NCBI GenBank assembly: GCA_964588495.1
Contig: CAZPPS010000060.1
Location: 1-5,129 of the forward strand
Direction of reading: 5' to 3'
Source of the DNA: CAVPKN01 sp964588495
GTDB lineage: Bacteria > Chlamydiota > Chlamydiia > Chlamydiales > JAAKFR01
Length of the DNA: 5,129 nucleotides
The translations under genes were made by a program, and so were the position numbers. Positions 1 to 5,129 of the stretch are shown here, piece after piece. The notes under the pieces were generated by a model that worked only from the letters and a program-made list of their open reading frames with translations, had not been told where the DNA came from and did not search any database. Numbering within the stretch: the first letter of the stretch is position 1; each line of letters starts with the position of its first letter.

Positions 1-53
1 AATTAGTCGCGTAATCTCTATTTCTCTCTGGCCCTAAATCGGGGGCAAGGTCA
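1..53 (-). mobile_element. Terminal part of an IS3-like insertion sequence (continues left of the window)
   Basis: Read on the minus strand from base 53, the sequence begins TGACCTTGCCCCC and continues with GGGCCA and then AGAAATAGAG (plus-strand 16-25). The 5'-TG start, the C-rich terminus and the block just inside it suit the terminal inverted repeat of an IS3-family element. The other edge of the window (5076-5129) has a related end with TGACCT, a C run, GGTCCA and the same AGAAATAGAG decamer at nearly the same distance from the tip. The transposase would lie outside the window and no part of it is seen. The family call rests on end-sequence resemblance, so it could instead be a solo or decayed end. 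Confidence 0.5.
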
Positions 54-136
54 ATGCCCATGATTTATGTTGGCTAATTCGCGATGAGGTACAATTTTCG
101 GGAATTTCAGAAGAAAAGCTCTAATAGCCCGATTTT

Positions 137-3067
137 TTAGGTGATTTGCCTTTCAGATAAAATATCCTTGATTTCAGCGAGAATTTTATGTGTTTCATCC
201 AATGCAAGAAACTCTCGTTCTCTCTGAGGATCCATATGATTATCCTCAGACATATAGACGTTAAAGTAAGTCAAGTCTTGCGGGTTTTTGAAAACCGCAT
301 TAATCGTCAGAGTAGCCGGTTGATACTCTAGCACTCCATGGATTAAACTTCTTGGGAAGGCAATCGTTTTATCCTCTTTTAAAACATCTGTGCTAACATG
401 TTCCAGAGGCATGACTCCCAAACAGAAGATATTTCTTTCTGCTGGGTTTCTTTCTTGAGGCAGATTGGGTGATCTCACAACACGATGGATCCTAAAAGGT
501 TTGGAAAGCGGATTACTTTCGATCTGCTTATAGACTGCATGTGTATAGCCTCCATAGAGGATCATGCTCTCAAAGCGATTGGGATGAGAATGTAGCGCTT
601 CTACCGTATCAATTTTTAGTTCTGGCGGCCAATAATGTAGACGTAGGTTTTCAATCTGATGGGCCAGAGGAAGTTCTTTTGGAATGGGCAAGCGTAGGCG
701 TACAAAGCCAGGCGGATTTTTTTCTAAGATGATGTTTTCACTCGATTGTAGATGATTCATTGCAAACTTAAGAAGCTCTTGAAAATCTTCCTTTCGAAGT
801 AAAGGTTGATCTGGGTCATCGATCATTTCTTTTTTTCGGCCCAAGGCTTGAGAACAGATATCGATATAAGTTCGAGTGATTGTCGCCTCAGGATGTTTAT
901 GACCCAAAGTTTTTTCTCGAATCTCAAGCCCCTCCTCATACTTATTCAACGCCTCTTCAATGTCTCCAAGCGAAAATAAATATGAGCCTATATTACATAA
1001 GAAAGTCGCTATCTTAGGGTGATTTTTACCATAATACTTCTCAAAAATAGCAAGTGCTTGTTGCTGTATGTCTAACGCTTCCCTCATATTTCCTAAAGCC
1101 GCTAGACAATTAGCTTTGTGGCTCATCGTATCTATAACAGCCGGATGTTCATCATGATAACTTTTCTTATAAAGCAAAAGAGCTCGATCATAACTCTCTA
1201 AAGCCTCCTGATAATTTCCCAAAGAATAGAGGCAGACCCCGATGTACTTTAAGGAGTCAGCACAATGAAAATGATCCTCTCCATAAAAACTCTGGTCAAT
1301 AATTAAAGCTTCTTTTTGTATCTCTAGAGCCTTTTGGAATTTCCCCAAAGATCCTAAACAATTGCTTTTTGCGCTTAGTATGCGTCCTATTCTGTAGGGG
1401 ATGTCTGAACCGCAACCTGTCTTATCGATAGCTAAAGCTTCTTGATAATATTTGATTGATTCTTCGAAACAGCCTAAATCTCTTAACGAACCTCCGACAT
1501 TGTTTAAAGCGATGGCGATACGATAATGAACCTTATCGGTACCAAAGACTTTTCTATACATCTCTAAAGCCTCAAGAAAATATTTCAAGGCCTCATCAAA
1601 ACGACCGAGATCACTTAAAATAGCCGCTACGTTATTCAGAGTAGTTGCCATATTTTGATGCGCTTCTAATCCATAAACTTCTTTATCCATATCCAGGGCT
1701 TCCAGAGCATACTTCAAAGCTTCCTCAAAACGTCCTAATCCTTTGAAAGCAATCGCTAAATTACATAACTGAATTGCTATTTCAGGATGAGCCTCTAATC
1801 CAAAGACTTGTCTATCTATTGTTAGGGCTTCTTGACCACATTCCAAGGCTTCTTCAAAACGTCCAAAATCAGTTAAAACAAGGGCAATATTATTTAGGGT
1901 ACTAGCTATGCCAGGATGAGGCTTTGAGTCATGGATTTTTCTATCCATCTCCAGTGCTTCCTGCAAATATTTCAAAGCTTCTTGAAAACGACCGAGATCT
2001 CTTAAAACAAGCCCGGCACCATTCAAGGTTGCTGATCTATCAGGAAGAGGTTCCAATCCATAGAGTTGCCTATCCATTTCTATAATTTCCTTGAAATATC
2101 TCAAGGCCTCTTCGAAACGTCCCAAATCTTTCAAAACATACGCTGCATCACTCAGAATAAGTGCTATATCAGGATGAGGCTCCGAGCCATAGACTTTTTT
2201 GTTCATTTCTATAGCTTCTTCAAAATGGTTCACAGCCTCATCAAAGCGTCCAAGATCTTTAAAAGCGAAAGCCACACTGCCCAAAGCAGTAGCTACATAA
2301 GGGTGAGGCTTCGAACCATAGACTTTTCTGCTCATTTCAAGAGAGTCTTGAAAATATTTCAAAGACTCTTCAAAACGGGCGAGCTCACTTAAATCCCGAC
2401 CTATTTGCCATAAAGAATTCGCAACATCATCATGATCAAACAACCCGTGGATTCTCAGATTGATTGCCAGAGCTTGTTGATGATTTATTAATGCCTCATT
2501 AAAATGGCCAAGCCTTCTTAGATTTCGTCCTATATTCACTAAGGAAACCGCCATATCTTGGTGATCCACTAATCCATGAAGTCTCTGACTGATTTCCAGG
2601 GCCTCTCGATGGTGTGTGAGGGCTTCTTCAAAATGACCTAGCTCAGTTAAAACGCAGCCTGTATGGTTTAAGCAAGTGATAATGTTGCCTTCGGAGTGAA
2701 GCTTTCTCCATATTGTCAGTGCCTGGTTATGAAATTCTAATGCCTCCTTGAATTTTGCTTGGGCACTCAAGCATTCTCCCATTTTATTCAAACAGACTGC
2801 ACTACCTTCAGTTTCACCCTCCTTTTTCCAGATCTCGATTTCGACCTCGTGAGCTTCGAAGGCTTTTTGGAATTGTCGACTGGCATAATAAGCATCCGCT
2901 GCTTTCCCAAGCCATTTTATCGCTTCCGAATCAGAAGGTTGTAGACCATCTCCATTTTTATACTTGATTCCAAGCTCGTAGTATGTTTCAGGTGTTCCTG
3001 ATTGCGTCTCCTGTTGAATAGGCGTCAAACCTATCGAAGTAAATGGAAGGTCAGAAATGTTAAACAT
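137..3067 (-). CDS. Kinesin-light-chain-like TPR protein with a C-terminal cupin-like domain
   Basis: This 976-residue protein is probably cytosolic or secreted without a classical signal: no signal peptide or membrane segment is visible. Residues about 27-58 resemble a Sel1 repeat (LGIKYKNGDG, then AIKWLGKAAD). Residues about 61-80 look like a degenerate TPR, and 15 clear TPRs follow to about residue 722. Their LGRF-type turns begin at 103, 143, 186, 229, 272, 315, 358, 401, 444, 487, 531, 574, 616, 658 and 700. The linkers with YG...HP.IA resemble kinesin-light-chain TPRs, which bind protein partners. Residues about 760-965 form a separate domain with a cupin-like signature: H826-S-H828, E833, G839-G840 and later P905 and H910. 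This suggests a metal-binding beta-barrel related to cupins or cysteine dioxygenases, with unknown substrate. The ATG at 3067 is preceded by GGAGAG with 3 bases between. The frame is intact. A host-interacting effector role is possible but not shown. The TPR call is firm and the cupin call moderate. Confidence 0.93.
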   Translation of the reverse strand: MFNISDLPFTSIGLTPIQQETQSGTPETYYELGIKYKNGDGLQPSDSEAIKWLGKAADAYYASRQFQKAFEAHEVEIEIWKKEGETEGSAVCLNKMGECLSAQAKFKEALEFHNQALTIWRKLHSEGNIITCLNHTGCVLTELGHFEEALTHHREALEISQRLHGLVDHQDMAVSLVNIGRNLRRLGHFNEALINHQQALAINLRIHGLFDHDDVANSLWQIGRDLSELARFEESLKYFQDSLEMSRKVYGSKPHPYVATALGSVAFAFKDLGRFDEAVNHFEEAIEMNKKVYGSEPHPDIALILSDAAYVLKDLGRFEEALRYFKEIIEMDRQLYGLEPLPDRSATLNGAGLVLRDLGRFQEALKYLQEALEMDRKIHDSKPHPGIASTLNNIALVLTDFGRFEEALECGQEALTIDRQVFGLEAHPEIAIQLCNLAIAFKGLGRFEEALKYALEALDMDKEVYGLEAHQNMATTLNNVAAILSDLGRFDEALKYFLEALEMYRKVFGTDKVHYRIAIALNNVGGSLRDLGCFEESIKYYQEALAIDKTGCGSDIPYRIGRILSAKSNCLGSLGKFQKALEIQKEALIIDQSFYGEDHFHCADSLKYIGVCLYSLGNYQEALESYDRALLLYKKSYHDEHPAVIDTMSHKANCLAALGNMREALDIQQQALAIFEKYYGKNHPKIATFLCNIGSYLFSLGDIEEALNKYEEGLEIREKTLGHKHPEATITRTYIDICSQALGRKKEMIDDPDQPLLRKEDFQELLKFAMNHLQSSENIILEKNPPGFVRLRLPIPKELPLAHQIENLRLHYWPPELKIDTVEALHSHPNRFESMILYGGYTHAVYKQIESNPLSKPFRIHRVVRSPNLPQERNPAERNIFCLGVMPLEHVSTDVLKEDKTIAFPRSLIHGVLEYQPATLTINAVFKNPQDLTYFNVYMSEDNHMDPQREREFLALDETHKILAEIKDILSERQIT
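902..2803 (-). repeat. Array of 15 tandem TPR units (about 129 bp each) inside the TPR gene
   Basis: This stretch encodes residues about 89-722 as consecutive TPRs. The turn motif (LGRF, LGHF, LGKF and variants) followed by EAL recurs every 43 residues, eight times in a row from residue 143 to 487. The next spacings are 44, 43, 42, 42 and 42. The DNA therefore has a 129-bp period, visible as recurring plus-strand strings such as cttcaaaacg and tcatcaaaacg. The units are diverged rather than identical, so the array appears old but regularly built, presumably by unequal duplication. Confidence 0.85.
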
Positions 3068-3070
3068 TGG

Positions 3071-3076
3071 CTCTCC
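3071..3076 (-). promoter_or_regulatory. Ribosome binding site of the TPR gene
   Basis: On the minus strand GGAGAG lies just upstream of the ATG at 3067, with CCA between. Counted from the GGAG core, the spacing is 5 bases. It supports this ATG as the start. Confidence 0.65.
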
Positions 3077-3094
3077 AGAATTTCAGAATTCAGT

Positions 3095-3123
3095 AGTTTA
3101 CCAATTGGTCATTTTCCATTCAA
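3095..3123 (-). promoter_or_regulatory. Possible sigma70-type promoter of the TPR gene
   Basis: On the minus strand, TTGAAT (3123-3118) and TAAACT (3100-3095) are separated by exactly 17 bp, and each matches four of six consensus bases. Transcription would begin near 3088, giving a leader of about 20 bases before the ATG. The spacer contains the palindrome CCAATTGG (3101-3108). In AT-rich DNA such matches arise by chance, so this is only the best candidate seen. Confidence 0.35.
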
Positions 3124-3253
3124 AAATAAGAGGTCGTTCAGGCAATATCCTTAAAAAATTTGATCAAGGAAACCATGGAAGCCTCTTATTGAAAACCCCC
3201 AATGCCACAACTGCAAAATCTTCTTCCCAATCCACAGATATCTAATCACTATG

Positions 3254-3275
3254 GCACGATGTATCGGCATCGTGC
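3254..3275. other. Perfect 8-bp hairpin with 6-base loop
   Basis: GCACGATG (3254-3261) and CATCGTGC (3268-3275) form a perfect, GC-containing stem around the loop TATCGG. On the plus strand a short T run (TCTTTT, 3281-3286) follows at a distance of 5 bases, which is poor for an intrinsic terminator. On the minus strand there is no T run. No plus-strand gene ends just before it. It could be a weak or relic terminator, a protein-binding palindrome or part of a small repeat element. Confidence 0.5.
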
Positions 3276-3385
3276 TCAGCTCTTTTAGAAAGATGAGATG
3301 GGTCTCTCTCTGCATTTAAGTGCCTCATTTTCTTAGGCAAATTTTAATTTTCTGTTAAGATAAAAGCAACCCATTCTGGCTAAGC

Positions 3386-3449
3386 TGAGTCCATAAAATA
3401 GCAATTTGCGATATTTCAAATGACTTGAGATTGATCTTTAATGGACTCA
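3386..3449. repeat. Inverted repeat, 9 bp arms, 46-bp spacer
   Basis: TGAGTCCAT (3386-3394) is matched by ATGGACTCA (3441-3449). Further pairing continues imperfectly inward: AAAATAG next to the left arm against the reverse complement of CTTTA next to the right arm. It lies about 130 bp upstream of the ATPase start and outside the predicted core promoter. Its role is unknown. Confidence 0.45.
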
Positions 3450-3461
3450 ACCATCATAAAA

Positions 3462-3511
3462 ACACATTTTGCGAAGTATTTACAAGAAAGGAAAAACTAC
3501 TTAAAATGTGT
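3462..3511. repeat. Bulged inverted repeat upstream of the ATPase promoter
   Basis: ACACATTTT-GCG-AAGTA (3462-3478) is the reverse complement of TACTTAAAATGTGT (3498-3511) once the three bases GCG are looped out, so 14 bases pair. The right arm ends just before the -35 hexamer and overlaps the first copy of the decamer CTAC(G/T)TAAAA. A near-direct repeat, GTATTTACAAG (3476-3486) and GTATTTACATG (3510-3520), overlies the same stretch. This fits an upstream protein-binding region. Confidence 0.5.
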
Positions 3512-3560
3512 ATTTACATGTTTTACGTAGGAAATTATCATTCAAAAAAGCTACGTAAAA
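3497..3560 (+). promoter_or_regulatory. Three-copy operator-like array over the ATPase promoter
   Basis: The decamer CTAC(G/T)TAAAA occurs three times. CTACTTAAAA is at 3497-3506, upstream of the -35. It is inverted as TTTTACGTAG at 3521-3530, between the -35 and -10. CTACGTAAAA is at 3551-3560, just after the expected transcription start. The last two form a perfect 10-bp inverted repeat with a 20-bp spacer that encloses the -10. Centre-to-centre distances are 24 and 30 bp. The placement suggests repression by a dimeric or looping regulator. The regulator is unknown; the ATPase's own winged helix is a speculative candidate. Confidence 0.55.
3513..3541 (+). promoter_or_regulatory. Sigma70-type promoter of the ATPase gene
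   Basis: TTTACA (3513-3518) and TATCAT (3536-3541) are separated by 17 bp. The -35 matches TTGACA at five of six bases and the -10 matches TATAAT at four of six. Transcription would begin near 3548, leaving a leader of about 34 bases that contains the third decamer copy and the ribosome binding site. Confidence 0.6.
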
Positions 3561-3569
3561 TCTGCTTAT

Positions 3570-3575
3570 GAGGTG
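3570..3575 (+). promoter_or_regulatory. Ribosome binding site that decides the ATPase start
   Basis: GAGGTG sits six bases before the ATG at 3582. The in-frame GTG at 3573 lies inside this motif and has no Shine-Dalgarno of its own at a workable distance. The ATG is therefore the better start, giving a protein that begins MDFFIGRRAEL. Confidence 0.75.
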
Positions 3576-3581
3576 AAATTT

Positions 3582-5024
3582 ATGGATTTTTTTATTGGAA
3601 GACGAGCTGAATTGGATGAACTCAAATTGCAGGCCAGAAAAAAAATCGCCAGTCTCATCGTCGTCAAAGGGAGAAGGAGAATTGGCAAAAGCCGGCTAAT
3701 AGAGGAATTTTGCAAAAACTACCGACATTATGTATTCGCGGGTCTTGCACCAACTGTTAAAACCACTAAACAATCAGAAATCGAAGAATTTTCAAAACAA
3801 TTAGGGGTTGCCTTTGGAATACCGGGCATTAAAGCTGACGACTGGAATACTCTATTTTTACTTTTATCAAATCAAACAGCCAAAGGTCGTGTGGTCATTG
3901 TATTTGATGAAATCTCATGGATTGGTTCAAAAGATCCTGATTTTCTAGGGAAATTAAAAAATGCATGGGATCTACATTTTAAGAAAAATCATCAGCTTAT
4001 TTTTATCATTTGTGGCTCCGCCGCTGCGTGGATAGACAGAAATGTTTTATCCAGCACGGGATTTATGGGAAGAGTTTCATTCACGCTATCTCTTGAGGAA
4101 CTTGCACTATCTGATTGCAATGCATTTTGGAACAATAAATCGTATTTTTCCGCATTCGACAAATTTAAATTACTTTCCATAACTGGTGGTGTTCCTCGCT
4201 ATCTTGAAGAAATCAACCCACAACTTTCTGCTGAAGACAACATTCGTCATCTTTGTTTTAAAAAAGGAGGAGTTTTAGTCAATGAATTTGAACATATATT
4301 TTCAGATCTATTTGGAAAAAGAAGTGAAAAATACAAACAAATAGTTCGGATTTTAGTTTCAGGTAGTCTTGATTACGGAGAAATTTGCCGCAAACTCAAA
4401 GTAGACAAGTCAGGATTAGTGAGCGAATATCTCAATGATTTAGTGATGTCTGGTTTCATAGCAAAAGACAATACCTGGAATCCCAAAACTGGCATAGCTG
4501 CTCCTTTGCTTTATAAATATAGGCTTAGAGATAACTACCTACGTTTTTATTTAAAATACATTGAAAATAAACTTCCTGAAATCGAAAGAAATGTATATCA
4601 ACTAAAATCTGTTAGATTGCTGCCAGGTTGGTCTACAATTATGGGTCTTCAATTTGAAAACCTGGTTTTAAATAATCGTTCTTTTGTTCATAAACTTTTG
4701 CGACTGAATCCTGATGATGTCGTCTTCGAAAATCCATATTTTCAACATCAAAAAAGCCGTCAGCTTGGGTGCCAAGTTGATTATATGGTTCAAACGCGCT
4801 CCAACGTATTATATGTTTGCGAAGTGAAATTTTCCCAAGAGGCAATCAAGAAAGAAGTTATCACTGAGGTAAAAAAGAAAATCGATAAACTATATAGCCC
4901 GCGTGGATTTTCTGTTTGTCCAGTTTTAATTCATGTCAACGGGGTTACTGATAACATCATTGCAGCGGATTATTTCACAGAAATTATTGATTTTAGCGAA
5001 GCATTAAGTTCCCACAGCTCCTAG
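3582..5024 (+). CDS. Archaeal-type P-loop ATPase (ATPase_2 plus DUF234-like C-terminus)
   Basis: This 480-residue predicted ATPase belongs to the COG1672 group. The FIGRRAEL start is typical of the family. Walker A is GRRRIGKS (residues 30-37) and Walker B is VVIVFDE (104-110, acidic pair D109-E110). A sensor-like IICGS lies at 142-146 and a GGVPRYLE segment at 202-209 resembles the GxP motif of STAND NTPases. Residues about 250-297 look like a winged helix (YGEICRKLKVDKSGLVSEYL). The C-terminal part fits DUF234 and has a PD-(D/E)XK-like arrangement: E359 in GLQFENLV, D400 in QVDYMV and E414-V-K416 in CEVKF. The length is normal for the family and no key ATPase residue is missing. The cellular role of these proteins is poorly known; they are often multicopy accessory genes. 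DNA binding or cleavage is inferred from fold resemblance only. The ATG at 3582 is chosen over GTG 3573 because of the GAGGTG ribosome binding site. No clear terminator follows. Confidence 0.92.
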   Translation: MDFFIGRRAELDELKLQARKKIASLIVVKGRRRIGKSRLIEEFCKNYRHYVFAGLAPTVKTTKQSEIEEFSKQLGVAFGIPGIKADDWNTLFLLLSNQTAKGRVVIVFDEISWIGSKDPDFLGKLKNAWDLHFKKNHQLIFIICGSAAAWIDRNVLSSTGFMGRVSFTLSLEELALSDCNAFWNNKSYFSAFDKFKLLSITGGVPRYLEEINPQLSAEDNIRHLCFKKGGVLVNEFEHIFSDLFGKRSEKYKQIVRILVSGSLDYGEICRKLKVDKSGLVSEYLNDLVMSGFIAKDNTWNPKTGIAAPLLYKYRLRDNYLRFYLKYIENKLPEIERNVYQLKSVRLLPGWSTIMGLQFENLVLNNRSFVHKLLRLNPDDVVFENPYFQHQKSRQLGCQVDYMVQTRSNVLYVCEVKFSQEAIKKEVITEVKKKIDKLYSPRGFSVCPVLIHVNGVTDNIIAADYFTEIIDFSEALSSHSS

Positions 5025-5075
5025 CTGATGTAGACTAAAATTAAAGATTAAGCCTTTAGCTCTGTTGACGGAAAC

Positions 5076-5129
5076 TGACCTGCTCCCCAAAAATCGGTCC
5101 ACTTAGAAATAGAGGTTCGTATAAACTTT
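5076..5129 (+). mobile_element. Terminal part of an IS3-like insertion sequence (continues right of the window)
   Basis: From 5076 the sequence begins TGACCTGCTCCCC, continues to GGTCCACTT and then AGAAATAGAG (5105-5114). The 5'-TG tip and C-rich inverted-repeat style fit the IS3 family, and the matching end at 1-53 supports the call. The tip lies 51 bp after the ATPase stop. No transposase codons are visible before the window ends. The four bases before the tip (AAAC) differ from the four next to the left end (ATGC), so the two ends share no target duplication. Confidence 0.55.

Larger units (their letters stand above)
3124..3460. other. Non-coding intergenic stretch with several inverted repeats
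   Basis: No convincing gene is seen on either strand; the short open frames have no ribosome binding site or recognisable motif. It holds three perfect or near-perfect inverted repeats. AATAAGAGG at 3125-3133 pairs with CCTCTTATT at 3182-3190. There is a tight hairpin at 3254-3275. TGAGTCCAT at 3386-3394 pairs with ATGGACTCA at 3441-3449. It may hold regulatory DNA for both genes or be the relic of an older insertion. Confidence 0.5.

Noticed and set aside
54..136. Terminator of the TPR gene
   Set aside because: Only a 3-base stem (GCT/AGC) before TTTTCTTCT is found on the minus strand, too weak to call.
2066..2392. Plus-strand open frame of 108 codons inside the TPR gene
   Set aside because: It lies antisense to the repeats, and its own periodic sequence simply mirrors the 129-bp period of the TPR units.
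902..2803. CRISPR-like array, because of the regular repeats
   Set aside because: The 129-bp period is in frame and encodes TPR helices, with no identical short repeats separated by unique spacers.
3057..3245. Plus-strand open frame of 62 codons overlapping the TPR start
   Set aside because: It has no ribosome binding site or recognisable motif, begins inside the TPR coding sequence and has a composition typical of a chance frame.
3254..3286. Intrinsic terminator on the plus strand
   Set aside because: The stem is good but the T run is short and displaced by 5 bases, and no plus-strand gene precedes it. It is kept only as a hairpin.
3182..3342. Possible zinc-ribbon-like fragment (CHNC) in another plus frame, perhaps a transposase relic
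   Set aside because: There is only one Cys-x2-Cys pair, no second pair, no start with a ribosome binding site, and nothing transposase-like follows.
3573..3581. GTG at 3573 as the ATPase start (three extra codons)
   Set aside because: The GTG is part of the GAGGTG ribosome binding site for the ATG at 3582, which has ideal spacing and gives the family's usual N-terminus.

Overview
This AT-rich window holds two divergently transcribed genes, with what look like insertion-sequence ends at both edges. From left to right it contains: an IS3-like terminus at 1-53 running out of the window; a short gap (54-136) with no clear terminator; a 976-codon minus-strand gene for a tetratricopeptide-repeat (TPR) protein (3067 down to 137); an intergenic region of about 510 bp rich in inverted repeats; a 480-codon plus-strand gene for an archaeal-type P-loop ATPase with a DUF234-type C-terminus (3582-5024); and, 51 bp past its stop, a second IS3-like terminus (5076-5129) running out of the right edge.

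The organism cannot be fixed from this sequence. Long kinesin-light-chain-like TPR proteins together with COG1672-type ATPases and IS ends at modest GC would suit an amoeba-associated intracellular bacterium, such as an environmental chlamydia (Parachlamydiales) or, less likely, a Legionella-like bacterium. This is inference from gene content only.

The TPR protein has an N-terminal Sel1-like unit and then 15 clear TPRs, with eight consecutive spacings of exactly 43 residues. Its C-terminal domain of about 200 residues carries a cupin-like metal-binding signature (H826-x-H828-x4-E833, with a later H910). A TPR scaffold fused to a cupin-like domain is the least ordinary protein architecture here.

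The ATPase has intact Walker A and B motifs, a STAND-like GGVP motif, a predicted winged helix and a PD-(D/E)XK-like pattern in its C-terminal part. Its promoter is well formed (TTTACA, 17 bp, TATCAT). It is overlaid by three copies of the decamer CTAC(G/T)TAAAA: one upstream of the -35, one inverted between the -35 and -10, and one in the early transcript. This looks like an operator array and is the most interesting regulatory signal in the window.

Nothing shows that the two genes act together. They share an intergenic region but are transcribed outward from it, and each seems to have its own promoter and ribosome binding site. The flanking IS ends suggest an accessory, rearranged part of the genome.
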